From Ignavibacteriota bacterium (GTDB lineage Bacteria; Bacteroidota; Ignavibacteria; Palsa-1295): 64,000 bases of DNA. The number at the start of each line of letters is the position of its first letter. The first letter of the stretch is position 1. The notes under the pieces were generated by a model. It was not told where the DNA came from and did no database searches. It was given only the letters and a program-made list of their open reading frames with translations. Shown piece by piece: positions 42,770-51,062 of the stretch. The stretch lies in NCBI GenBank assembly GCA_003151825.1, contig PLYO01000042.1:24438-88437 (forward strand). Reading direction: 5' to 3'. Both the position numbers and the translations under genes were made by a program.

Positions 42770-43210
42770 ATGAAAGCAGTAGATGTTACAACGGAAATCG
42801 TGATTGCCGCTCCGCGCGAGAAGGTATCGGAATATGCCGCCGACCCTGACCATGCCCCGGATTGGTATGAAAATATCGAGTCCATAAAATGGCTTACCGA
42901 AAAGCCTCTCCAGATTGGTTCCCGGCTTGCCTTCGCTGCTCATTTCTTAGGAAAGAAGCTTGAGTATGTGTATGAAATTTCCGAATACATCCCCGGTGAA
43001 AAACTCGTGATGAAGACAGCCGATGGTCCGTTTCCGATGAAGACAACGTATTCATGGGAAACGGGAGAAGGAAATAAGACTCGGATGACGCTCAATAATC
43101 AGGGTAAGGCGGCGGGGTTTTCCGGTCTCTTTTCGCCATTTATGGCTATGGCCATGCGCAGGGCTACTCAAAAAAATTTGAAGGATTTAAAGAAGATCTT
43201 GGATGAGTGA
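42770..43210 (+). CDS. SRPBCC/polyketide cyclase-like protein
   Basis: A 146-residue START/Bet v1-like protein. Its pattern is typical: TTEIVIAAPREKVSEYAADPDHAPDWYENIESIKW, IGSRLAFAAHFLGKKLEYVYEISEYIPGEKLVM, and a C-terminal long helix (MAMRRATQKNLKDLKKILDE). These proteins bind hydrophobic ligands. They often stand beside DGPF genes, as here (112 bases downstream). Confidence 0.9.
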   Translation: MKAVDVTTEIVIAAPREKVSEYAADPDHAPDWYENIESIKWLTEKPLQIGSRLAFAAHFLGKKLEYVYEISEYIPGEKLVMKTADGPFPMKTTYSWETGEGNKTRMTLNNQGKAAGFSGLFSPFMAMAMRRATQKNLKDLKKILDE

Positions 43211-43321
43211 AAGAATCCTCCTCTCATCAACGGTGAAAAAAATATTTTTCCGTAAGCTGATTCCACTATGCCAATCGTTTACCATTGATAGGACATGTTA
43301 TCTCGTTTATAAAAAATAAAA

Positions 43322-43840
43322 ATGGCTCAGACAATCGAAATCATCGCCAATATCGCCCTTGCGCTTTCCGTCGTGATCGCATTGATATTCGGCATCGCGC
43401 AAGTCCATGCCGCCCAGCGCGACCGCCGCGAGCGCCTCACGCTCGAAGCACTGCGGAACTTCTCGACACGCGAGTTTGCGGAATTAATATACACTGTCTC
43501 CCGGACGGAATCCCCTTCAACCTTGGAAGCTTTTTTAGCATTGCCCGCCGATCAGCAGATCAAGTTCATTCAGGCCGGCCAGCAAATGGAATCCATCGGG
43601 ATGCTCGTCTATGAACGCTACGTCGATCTCGATCTGGTCGACAAAACGCTCGGCTCGTATGTCTCGACGAACTGGAATAAAAATAAAATATTATATGAAG
43701 ACATGCGTGTCAAAAGCAACGATCCCTTTTTAGCAGAGTATTTCCAATGGCTCGCCGAACGCATCGAAGAACGCATGAAAAACAACCCGCGCGAACCCTA
43801 TTATAAAAATCCAAATCCCTGGCATACCAGGAAGCAATGA
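43322..43840 (+). CDS. Single-pass membrane protein of unknown function
   Basis: 172 residues with one N-terminal membrane helix (about 4-29) and a soluble helical domain (about 30-170) containing ERLTLEALRNFSTREFAELIYTVS and WLAERIEERMKNN. The layout is that of DUF4760-like proteins, but I do not assign it. A repeat cluster follows. Confidence 0.7.
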   Translation: MAQTIEIIANIALALSVVIALIFGIAQVHAAQRDRRERLTLEALRNFSTREFAELIYTVSRTESPSTLEAFLALPADQQIKFIQAGQQMESIGMLVYERYVDLDLVDKTLGSYVSTNWNKNKILYEDMRVKSNDPFLAEYFQWLAERIEERMKNNPREPYYKNPNPWHTRKQ

Positions 43841-43858
43841 CAAAGCCGTGGCGAACCA

Positions 43859-43917
43859 TCCCTCACCCCACGAAGTGGGGAGAGGGACATTCCGCCGCAG
43901 GCGGAATCGGGTGAGGG
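43859..43917. repeat. Nested palindromes (CCCTCACC..GGTGAGGG)
   Basis: An outer stem (43859-43866 with 43910-43917) encloses two inner hairpins, CCCCACGAAGTGGGG (43866-43880) and ATTCCGCCGCAGGCGGAAT (43889-43907). This could form a three-way junction in single-stranded DNA or RNA. Confidence 0.8.
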
Positions 43918-44091
43918 GGATTTTCACATGCACATCGGCAACCACCCCCGGCACCGAACCCCTCATCTCCCGGTTTGACGCTGGCTCCACGTTTAACCGC
44001 GTGGCTGTTGAGGACAGGAACCGCCAATAGGTGCCCGATATGTTCTTCCCGCGCACAACATCTACCCTGAATAATAACCGAAACCTCACCC

Positions 44092-44712
44092 ATGACGCTT
44101 TTTGAAAAACTGAAACAGTGCAAAAGCGAGGAGGATGTGAAGAATGTCTATATCAAGGCGCTGGGACTGAAGGGATATTCCTTAAACCTGATCGACATTC
44201 AGACCAAAGAAATTTGGTTTGAAACGAAGGATGGCTACAAGCATTCCTCGTACGCGATGTTCACACAACTGCTGCACTATGTGTATCGAGCATGGGTTGC
44301 GGGCGAGCCTCTACCGCCATTTCTCGCTGTCGCTGATACGCAGAAAGCGGCGATCATGGATACGAAGGATGTAATCCCCTTACTCGCGAAAAAAAATATC
44401 AAGTGGGGTAAAAGAGCAAGCGATGTTACGCCAGAGGCATTGGAAGTTGTCTCGCAGCATATCGGTACGCACCTCGTTTCGTTCAAGATCGAAACGCAGG
44501 AAGATGAGTTTATCCGTACCTTCAAGGATGCGATAAAAAACGGCTTAATCATTCGCACACAGATCACGCCTGACAATCTGAAACAGGTCTTCGATAAATG
44601 GGTGACGATGATCAGGCGCGAAATAAAAGGCGTTTCCGACGACGATTACGCGCTGCTCTTCTTTGCGGACGTGATGAGTGGAACCTACAATAGGTGCCTG
44701 TGGTGTTCATAG
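44092..44712 (+). pseudogene. N-terminal fragment of a large N6-adenine DNA methylase
   Basis: 206 residues. LIDIQTKEIWFETKDG, AMFTQLLHYVYRAW, IGTHLVSFKIETQEDEF, QITPDNLKQVFDKWVTMIRREI and DDDYALLFFADVM match my recollection of the N-terminal part of large (about 1000-residue) N6-adenine methylases linked to restriction systems. After ADVM the homology breaks off and the frame ends within ten codons (GTYNRCLWCS). The catalytic NPPY region is absent. The C-terminal part of what seems to be the same gene lies at 46702-47181, on the other side of a restriction-modification pair. Confidence 0.7.
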
Positions 44713-44771
44713 TATCGGGCGTAGGGTCAAGAAAGTGATTCAGCGTTTAAAAAGCATATTCAAATTTTCTG

Positions 44772-45425
44772 ATGGCAATAAAAGAGAGGCCCTTTGATAG
44801 ATCGGAGCATGTTTATCGAAATGATGCTTTTGCTGAGCTTGTGAAAGATGCTGTCAGATTTTTTAATGGCACGCCCGCACTTACGCTACCTCCTCCGGTT
44901 CCTTTTCTTGGTCGAGGTGTGTACGCAATTTATTATATTGGTTCTAATCCGCTTTACGCACGATACGCTGAGCTTAATCGTATGGCATACGAGTTTCCAA
45001 TATATGTCGGCAAAGCAGTTCCGAAGGGGTGGAGGCAATCCAGAGCGTCCGACAATAAGGAAAATCAATCGCGAGAACTTTTCGGGCGACTACGCCAGCA
45101 TTACGGTAGCTTGAAGCTTGCTACAAATCTCCGAGAAGATGATTTCATGTGTCGTTTTGTAATTTTTGAGGACACAGGCTCAGATATGATTAGCACGGTT
45201 GAAGCGGCTCTGATAAAATTAAATCGCCCACTTTGGAACACAGCCGTTGACGGATTTGGAAATCACGACCCCGGTAAAGGACGCTATGAACAAGCGCGTT
45301 CTGATTGGGATGTGATTCATCCCGGCAGAAAATGGGCTGACAAATGCAATGGAGTCCATAAGACTAAAGCTGAAATCCTGACGAAAATTAAAAACCATTT
45401 ATCGAAGCTTGGCAGATCGAAATGA
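44772..45425 (+). CDS. Eco29kI-like GIY-YIG restriction endonuclease
   Basis: A 217-residue endonuclease of the GIY-YIG type. GVYAIYYIG and FPIYVGKAVPKGW form the GIY and YIG parts, followed by LFGRLRQHYGSL (catalytic arginine and histidine region), STVEAALIKLNRPLWN (catalytic glutamate and asparagine), and the family block DGFGNHDPGKGRYEQARSDWDVIHPGRKWA. Eco29kI cuts CCGCGG; the same specificity here is inferred. The stop overlaps the methyltransferase start as ATGA. The gene is more AT-rich than its neighbours, in line with horizontal transfer. Confidence 0.88.
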   Translation: MAIKERPFDRSEHVYRNDAFAELVKDAVRFFNGTPALTLPPPVPFLGRGVYAIYYIGSNPLYARYAELNRMAYEFPIYVGKAVPKGWRQSRASDNKENQSRELFGRLRQHYGSLKLATNLREDDFMCRFVIFEDTGSDMISTVEAALIKLNRPLWNTAVDGFGNHDPGKGRYEQARSDWDVIHPGRKWADKCNGVHKTKAEILTKIKNHLSKLGRSK

Positions 45426-46720
45426 AATCACTTGAGTTATTTTCGGGCGCGGGAGGTCTTGCAAAAGGCCTTGAACTCGCTGGTTTTGAACACAGTGCAT
45501 ACGTGGAATACAACCGCGATGCATGTGCTTCATTGCGCCGAAATTTTGATCCGAAAAAAGTATTTGAGGGCGATGTTCGGGATTTTGATTTCAGCCTACT
45601 TTCTGAAATCGACATCGTCGCTGGTGGCCCACCTTGCCAGCCTTTCTCACTCGGCGGAAAACATGGCGCAAATAATGACAACCGTGATATGTTTCCGTTC
45701 GCGATAAAAGCAATTGAGACTCTGATGCCAAAGGCTTTCGTTTTTGAGAATGTGAAAGGTTTGCTTCGTGAGAATTTTTCTGATTATTTTCGCTACATCC
45801 TGCTTCAACTCACTTTCCCAGACGCACATTCTTCCTTGAAAAATAATTGGGAGAATCATTATAGCTCTCTAAAAAAAATAGAATATGAGCGATACGAGGG
45901 CATCAAATATCGGGTTCAATACGCGCTGCTGAATGCCGCAGATTATGGTGTCCCACAATGCCGAGAGAGGGTTGTAATTGTTGGCACTCGTTCAGATCTT
46001 AATATCATTTGGGAATTTCCGCAGCCTACGCATTCTGAAGAAAGATTATTGTGGGATAAATTCGTTACTGGTTCGTATTGGGAACGGCATAACGTTCCTA
46101 AGTCTCAGCGAGAAATTCGCGTAAACGGATTACTCCCAAAAGTGAATAGCTTGCTTGATACATTCGATTTTATTGAGCACAAGATAAAACCGTGGCTCAC
46201 AGTAAGGGATGCCTTAGAAGGTGTCCCTGACCCTCGTTCCAATCACGGCATCCCCGACCATATCTTTCGTGATGGAGCGAGGAGCTATGCAGGGCACACG
46301 GGTAGCGAATTAGATTGGATTGCAAAAGCTATAAAAGCGGGAGGTCACGGAGTTCCGGGTGGCGAGAATATGATTCGATTTCCAGACGGAAGTGTGCGGT
46401 ACTTCACTGTTTACGAAGCGAAGTTGATCCAGACGTTCCCTGAGAACTTCGTAATCCACGGCTCGTGGGGCGAAGCATTACGCCAAATCGGTAACGCTGT
46501 ACCTGTTGTGCTGGCTGAGATGGTTGGGAACGCACTCTTTCAAGAACTATCACCCAAGAAAATTTCAAAACAGGGAGTTAAAGTTAAGAAAATTCACCAT
46601 GGTGAATTCCTAAATAGTTATAGTGGTGTTACCAGGTTCCCGGATTTAGCTTTGGGACGCTCTACATTTAAGCGAGTGGGTGTAGAGGATATGAGGGCTG
46701 AGCAGGGGAAACTATTATAG
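45422..46720 (+). CDS. C5-cytosine DNA methyltransferase of the Eco29kI-like system
   Basis: A 432-residue C5-MTase with the standard motif order: I LELFSGAGG, IV GGPPCQPFS with the catalytic cysteine, VI FVFENVKG, VIII QCRERVVIVG, a variable recognition region, and X IGNAVPVVLAE. It methylates the site of the overlapping endonuclease gene and so protects the host. About 60 C-terminal residues after motif X are additional. The stop lies within 20 bases of the point where the interrupted methylase remnant resumes. Confidence 0.95.
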   Translation: MKSLELFSGAGGLAKGLELAGFEHSAYVEYNRDACASLRRNFDPKKVFEGDVRDFDFSLLSEIDIVAGGPPCQPFSLGGKHGANNDNRDMFPFAIKAIETLMPKAFVFENVKGLLRENFSDYFRYILLQLTFPDAHSSLKNNWENHYSSLKKIEYERYEGIKYRVQYALLNAADYGVPQCRERVVIVGTRSDLNIIWEFPQPTHSEERLLWDKFVTGSYWERHNVPKSQREIRVNGLLPKVNSLLDTFDFIEHKIKPWLTVRDALEGVPDPRSNHGIPDHIFRDGARSYAGHTGSELDWIAKAIKAGGHGVPGGENMIRFPDGSVRYFTVYEAKLIQTFPENFVIHGSWGEALRQIGNAVPVVLAEMVGNALFQELSPKKISKQGVKVKKIHHGEFLNSYSGVTRFPDLALGRSTFKRVGVEDMRAEQGKLL

Positions 46721-47181
46721 AAGAATTTAAGAACGACTGTTTGGTCTGGATGCTGTTCAATGGCAGCAACCTCACCGCCAGCGCCAACGATTTAGAATGG
46801 AACTCCAAAAAGTGGAGCATCGTCAATCATTTCATTCCCTTCACGGAAGAAGAAGTCGGCGCGCCGGATCGGTTCGAGAGTGATTTTATGGTGCAATACA
46901 TGCGCGGCAAAAAGTTTTCAAAGGAAGCAAACGCGGTTCTCGAAGCCGGCAAAGCATTGTGGAAAGCATATTTTAAGATGAAGGATGTTCACACCGTTTG
47001 CGAAGAACTAAAATTAAACCGCGCGGATGTAGGCTGGTATCAAATCCGCAAAGCCCTTCAAGCCCGCAACGAGAGCGGGGATTTCGCGCCGGTCAGCTTC
47101 AAAGCATTTGAATCGGCCTACAAAACTCTGACGGAAAAGTTACAACCGATGGTGTATGAATTGGGGTTTTTGAAGGCATAA
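46702..47181 (+). pseudogene. C-terminal fragment of the interrupted N6-adenine DNA methylase
   Basis: The frame opens after a stop at 46699-46701 and overlaps the end of the C5-MTase gene. From KNDCLVWMLFNGSNLTASANDLEW onward (SIVNHFIPFTEEEV, DRFESDFMVQYM, LNRADVGWYQIRKAL, YKTLTEKLQPMVYELGFLK) it matches my recollection of the C-terminal part of the large N6-methylases whose N-terminus is encoded at 44092. A TTG at 46741 could start a 146-residue product, but no independent start signal is seen. I treat it as a remnant. Confidence 0.7.
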
Positions 47182-47231
47182 ACCGTAGAAACAAAAAAGA
47201 AGAAAACGATGCGAAGGCCGCCTCTTTACCG

Positions 47232-47239
47232 TAAATTTG
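47232..47239 (+). promoter_or_regulatory. TAnnTTTG promoter element, leaderless arrangement
   Basis: TAAATTTG followed after 4 bases by the ATG at 47244. With initiation a few bases past the -7 element, the mRNA would begin at or next to the start codon. Confidence 0.6.
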
Positions 47240-47243
47240 TATT

Positions 47244-47774
47244 ATGAATGAACAATTGGAAAGTTGGAAAATCGCCCTGGATTTAACGCTCCGTGACTAT
47301 GAACATACCGCGAACACATGGCCTGGGAGTTTGCGGGAAAAAGGACTTGCATACGTTCAACTCTACACTGTTAGCGCAGGCGTTATTCCAATCTATTTCG
47401 CAGCCGTGATCCGGTATGACCTTCGTTTCGGATCGATCGGTTTCGATGGGAATTTTACGAAAGGCAGTATTGCCATTACACTTTGCAGTGTAACGATTCT
47501 GGCATTTGGTCTCGCATGTTATTTCATTCGCAATGTTGTTCAACTTAAAATCCGAAACACATTCGATTCCGCAGGGGTGGTCGATCTACTCGAACGAAAA
47601 CAAGTTCAATCCGAAGAACTCTGTATCGCTGCTGCGAAAAGTCTTCGTGGCTACATTGAAGAGAATGCGGAAGCTTGGAGCGAACTAAGCAAGGAAATCC
47701 GCCGTTCTTATCGCTTGTATTACGCGTCGTTATTTGTGGGCGTGGTACTTTATATTTTTTGCATATTGCCATGA
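47244..47774 (+). CDS. Membrane protein of unknown function
   Basis: 176 residues with three hydrophobic helices (about 40-60, 72-96 and 157-175) and a charged helical region between the second and third. No family is recognised. It has a leaderless-type promoter. Its stop overlaps the next start as ATGA, making the first of three closely packed small genes (47244, 47771, 47952) next to the restriction-modification island. Confidence 0.7.
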   Translation: MNEQLESWKIALDLTLRDYEHTANTWPGSLREKGLAYVQLYTVSAGVIPIYFAAVIRYDLRFGSIGFDGNFTKGSIAITLCSVTILAFGLACYFIRNVVQLKIRNTFDSAGVVDLLERKQVQSEELCIAAAKSLRGYIEENAEAWSELSKEIRRSYRLYYASLFVGVVLYIFCILP

Positions 47775-47962
47775 GAACGGAAACAGCCACACAGGAAAAA
47801 CCGAAAGCTGAAGAGCAATCGGAACGAACACACCGCGAGCTAAAGCCGCTGCCGCGCGCAACGAGAGAAGAGATCGAAGCTGCTCTTGCTCAAGGGCGAT
47901 TAGTCGGTGAAACTCTTATTCCTCTTCGCGAGGCTCAAAATGGGAGGAAGAATGGACATTAA
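47771..47962 (+). CDS. Small charged protein of unknown function
   Basis: 63 residues from an ATG that overlaps the previous stop by four bases. It is very hydrophilic (E, K, R, T, Q) with a probable helix RATREEIEAALAQGRLV near the C-terminus. No family is recognised. The coupling to both neighbours supports translation. The end overlaps the next gene by 11 bases. Confidence 0.6.
   Translation: MRTETATQEKPKAEEQSERTHRELKPLPRATREEIEAALAQGRLVGETLIPLREAQNGRKNGH
47942..47950 (+). promoter_or_regulatory. Strong Shine-Dalgarno site
   Basis: GGGAGGAAG immediately before the ATG at 47952. It is one of very few clear ribosome binding sites in the window, and it decides the start of the next gene. 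Confidence 0.7.
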
Positions 47963-48266
47963 AATAGGATCAGCGGTCAGAATTGGCGGCGTTTCTTATC
48001 GAGTCCTCGAAATCGATCTTGGTCGGTCGCACCCTTACCGTGTTCAAGCGGGGGTAAGGGAACCAATTTGGGTGAAGAGTGATACTTTTGAACAAAATGA
48101 ATTAAATCGCCAGGCTTCGGAAGAAGATTTTCAAAATTTTTTGAATCATCCTTCATGGCAACCGATTGGTAGCATATCGAATTCAGCAAAACCTATTGCC
48201 ACAAAGTCTGAAATTCAGACCGCAGTTCAAAAAAGTCGTCCGGAATTGCGTACTCGCGGTCGCTAA
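47952..48266 (+). CDS. Hypothetical protein
   Basis: 104 residues from the ATG at 47952, chosen for the GGGAGG ribosome binding site. The first 50 residues look like a small beta barrel (IKIGSAVRIGGVSYRVLEIDLGRSHPYRVQAG), somewhat like SH3-type or KOW-like folds. The tail is polar. The family is unknown. Confidence 0.65.
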   Translation: MDIKIGSAVRIGGVSYRVLEIDLGRSHPYRVQAGVREPIWVKSDTFEQNELNRQASEEDFQNFLNHPSWQPIGSISNSAKPIATKSEIQTAVQKSRPELRTRGR

Positions 48267-48301
48267 TATATCGCCCCTCCGGGACTCTGGCTCATAAAAA
48301 A

Positions 48302-48410
48302 ATCCCGCGAACCCCCGCGCTTACGCACGGGGCTACAAATATGCCGTGCCTCCGGCACTTTTTCTGCCGGCTCTGCGAGGGTGTCGGGCTGGAAGCACCG
48401 ACCTACGCGG
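48302..48410. repeat. GC-rich palindromic repeat cluster
   Basis: Contains CCCCGCGCTTACGCACGGGG (48313-48332), a TGCCGTGCCTCCGGCA hairpin, and GTCGGGCTGGAAGCACCGAC (48383-48402). The first and last are families also found at 11722-11789. Confidence 0.8.
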
Positions 48411-48484
48411 GGTTTCTGTGCCCGCCTCACCATGTCTGAACATGTCTTCTATCTTCTGTTGTTTATTATAACCTTTTATTAATT

Positions 48485-49765
48485 ATGGGACTTTCAATCG
48501 AGCCGGGAACTACCGATCACAAACAGATCAATGCCGTTGTCGAGCATTTGTTCCGGCATGAGTATGGGAAGCTTGTTTCTACTCTTGTGCGTGCGGTCGG
48601 CATATCGAAATTAGACGATGTGGAAGACATCGTGCAGGAATCCCTCCTGGCCGCGATGACGGGCTGGTCCTTCCGCGGTGTGCCCGAAAATCCGACAGGC
48701 TGGCTTGTTCAGGTAGCCAAGAACAAGATGGTTGACCTTATGCGCCGCCGTTCCTTTACTTCGAAATTGTTCGTGCCTTTAGTGGACGGCCTTCACGACG
48801 CCGCCTACGCGTTCGAGATAGACAAACTCGTAATGCCCTGGGAAATCGGCGATTCGCAACTGCGGATGATGTTCGTCTGTTGCCATCCTGGAATCCCAAT
48901 CGAGTCACAAATTGCGCTCACGCTCAAAACCCTGTGCGGATTCAGCGTCCGCGAAATTGCGAATGCGTTTCTTACGCAGGATGCAACGATCGAAAAACGC
49001 TTAGGCCGTGCACGGAAGTATTTTCGCGATCACAACGTGGAACTCGAAGCGCCCGCCGGACGCGCACTGAAGAAGCGGAGCGGGGCCGTGCTCTCGTCGC
49101 TTTATCTGCTCTTCAACGAAGGCTACAAGCAAACCGAAAGCGAGGGCCTCTTCGACCGCGATCTCTGCTTAGAAGCGATCCGCCTTGCCCGCATTATGGC
49201 CGAGCACGCCGAAGTCCAGTCGCCAGACGCGCTTGCCCTGCTCGCGCTGATGACGCTCGTTGCCGCGCGCTTCGAAGCCCGTACGAACGACCGTGGCGAC
49301 ATCGTCCTGCTTTCCGAACAGGATCGCGCATTGTGGAATAGGGAACTCATAGATCAGGGCATGGATCTTTTCGCGCGTTCCGAGCCGGATGTGCATACCT
49401 CCACCTATCATCTCGAAGCCGCCATTCAATCGCTGCACGTCATGGTGCCCTCGTTCGACCGAACAGATTGGCCCGCCATTCTCGGTTTGTATAAACGGTT
49501 ATATAAACTCAAGCCCAGTCCCATCGTCGCAATGCACATGTCGGTTTCGATTGGGCAGGTGCATGGCCCGGATGCCGCGATCCAGTTGCTCACAAGTATG
49601 CCACTCCCGAATTATTATCTTTATCATGCGCTTTTGGGAGACGCGTATCTAAAGGCTCATCGGCCGGCGGAAGCCGCAGCCTCCTTCCGCCGCGCCATCA
49701 AGCTCACGACGAATGCCCGCGAGAAAGCGTTGCTGGAAGCGCGGCTGGCAGCAATCTCTGTCTGA
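48485..49765 (+). CDS. ECF42-type RNA polymerase sigma factor with C-terminal TPR domain
   Basis: 426 residues. The sigma-2 domain (VEHLFRHEYGKLVSTLVRAVGI through DDVEDIVQESLLAA to NPTGWLVQVAKNKMVDLMRRR, about 20-90) is followed by sigma-4 (FVCCHPGIPIESQIALTLKTLCGFSVREIANAFL, about 133-190) and a long C-terminal domain (ALLSSLYLLFNEGYKQTES to HRPAEAAASFRRAIKL) typical of the ECF42 group. These sigma factors are regulated through their C-terminal domain rather than an anti-sigma factor and act with DGPF genes; a DGPF gene lies 6 kb upstream, beyond the restriction-modification island. Confidence 0.92.
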   Translation: MGLSIEPGTTDHKQINAVVEHLFRHEYGKLVSTLVRAVGISKLDDVEDIVQESLLAAMTGWSFRGVPENPTGWLVQVAKNKMVDLMRRRSFTSKLFVPLVDGLHDAAYAFEIDKLVMPWEIGDSQLRMMFVCCHPGIPIESQIALTLKTLCGFSVREIANAFLTQDATIEKRLGRARKYFRDHNVELEAPAGRALKKRSGAVLSSLYLLFNEGYKQTESEGLFDRDLCLEAIRLARIMAEHAEVQSPDALALLALMTLVAARFEARTNDRGDIVLLSEQDRALWNRELIDQGMDLFARSEPDVHTSTYHLEAAIQSLHVMVPSFDRTDWPAILGLYKRLYKLKPSPIVAMHMSVSIGQVHGPDAAIQLLTSMPLPNYYLYHALLGDAYLKAHRPAEAAASFRRAIKLTTNAREKALLEARLAAISV

Positions 49766-49803
49766 TTTACTTCGGAAAATTCTGCGGAGACGAGATTTCG
49801 CCG

Positions 49804-49811
49804 TAAATTTG
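49804..49811 (+). promoter_or_regulatory. TAnnTTTG promoter element of mltG
   Basis: TAAATTTG, 7 bases before the mltG start. This implies a leaderless or nearly leaderless transcript. Confidence 0.6.
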
Positions 49812-49818
49812 CACCATA

Positions 49819-50823
49819 ATGCGCCGCACTTTCATCGTTTTTTTGGTATTGGCCCTGTTGCTCGGTGCCGTCTATTATGTTTTTTTTCTGAAAAATCCGA
49901 AGTTTTCGGAGAATGAAATCGTCATCAGTATCCCACCGGGCACGACGGTTGCGGCGCTGACGGATACGCTTGCAGCGCACCAGCTCTTATGCTCGCGCAT
50001 AGCGTTTCAATTAGCTGCACGCACACTTGGCGCGGCAAAAGACCTTCACGCGGGACGATACCGCATCGCGCCCGGGCTTTCTAATTCCGAAATCATTCGC
50101 CGCTTGACCGGCAGCGAATATGCGCTGATTCTTCGCGCGACGTTTCCCGAAGGCATCACAATCTATCATGCCGCTTCGATTGCGAAAGAAAAGCTCGGAC
50201 TCGATTCGAGCATTTTCATGCGGTTTGCGTTCGACACGGCGTTTCTTCATTCGCTCGGTGTTCCGAAAGAAACAAAATCTGCGGAGGGTTATTTATTTCC
50301 CGATACCTACGAATTTCTTCTCAGCGCCGATCCGAAAGGATTGCTGACGAAGATGATAAAACATTGGAAGCGCCTCGCCGACGATTCGTTGTTCGAAAAA
50401 TCGGACGAAGAAAATCTTTCGCTCGAAGAAGTAATGACGCTGGCTTCGATTGTCGAGGCCGAAGCGAAAGTTCCCGACGAACGCGATACGATCGCGGGCG
50501 TGTATCTCAATCGTCTTCGCATCGGCATGAAGCTGGGCGCCGATCCGACGGTGCAATACGGATTGCATCTAAATCATCCGATCACGCATGACGATCTTCT
50601 CACGCCCAACCGATATAATACGTATATGAACGCCGGACTTCCGCCCGGCCCCATTTGCAATCCCGGCGCGGCAAGCATCCGGGCAGTGCTGCATCCTGCC
50701 AAGAGCAGGTATCTCTATTTCGTCGCGCGCCGCGATGGCTCCGGCGGACATTATTTCAGCCGAACGCTTGCCGAGCAGGATCGAAAGATCAATATGGCGC
50801 GAGCGAATGCTTCTGCGGAATAG
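49819..50823 (+). CDS. mltG: Endolytic murein transglycosylase
   Basis: 334 residues with an N-terminal membrane helix (about 4-24), a LysM-like region and the YceG/MltG catalytic domain. Signatures are GYLFPDTYEF, LASIVEAEA with the catalytic glutamate at 213, VYLNRLRIGMKLGADPTVQYG, and NTYMNAGLPPGPICNPG. It cuts nascent glycan strands and acts as a terminator of elongation at the inner membrane. It fits with the rodA and dcw genes but stands alone here. Confidence 0.96.
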   Translation: MRRTFIVFLVLALLLGAVYYVFFLKNPKFSENEIVISIPPGTTVAALTDTLAAHQLLCSRIAFQLAARTLGAAKDLHAGRYRIAPGLSNSEIIRRLTGSEYALILRATFPEGITIYHAASIAKEKLGLDSSIFMRFAFDTAFLHSLGVPKETKSAEGYLFPDTYEFLLSADPKGLLTKMIKHWKRLADDSLFEKSDEENLSLEEVMTLASIVEAEAKVPDERDTIAGVYLNRLRIGMKLGADPTVQYGLHLNHPITHDDLLTPNRYNTYMNAGLPPGPICNPGAASIRAVLHPAKSRYLYFVARRDGSGGHYFSRTLAEQDRKINMARANASAE

Positions 50824-50982
50824 GGTAAAGGGTAGGGGGTAAGGGTATCGGGATGGAACGGGCATACTGTAAGCTCCTGTTAGCGCCGAAGCCTGAACTT
50901 GGAGTAATCTCGATTTTTCAATTCAATCCTGAAAATCGTCCGCGTAATCCCTCTTAATCCGCGTAATCCCGGTTCAGATAAA

Positions 50983-51059
50983 CGGCGTGTGGCGCAGCCT
51001 GGTAGCGCACTACTTTGGGGTAGTAGGGGTCGTGGGTTCAAATCCCGCCACGCCGACCA
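50983..51059 (+). tRNA. tRNA-Pro (anticodon GGG)
   Basis: A 77-base tRNA with an acceptor stem CGGCGTG/CACGCCG, D stem GCGC/GCGC, anticodon stem CTACT/AGTAG around the loop TTGGGGT (anticodon GGG), T stem GTGGG/CCCGC (one G-C to G-U type mismatch possible) with TTCAAAT loop, discriminator A and an encoded CCA (51057-51059). The next gene begins 3 bases later. Confidence 0.95.
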
Positions 51060-51062
51060 ACT

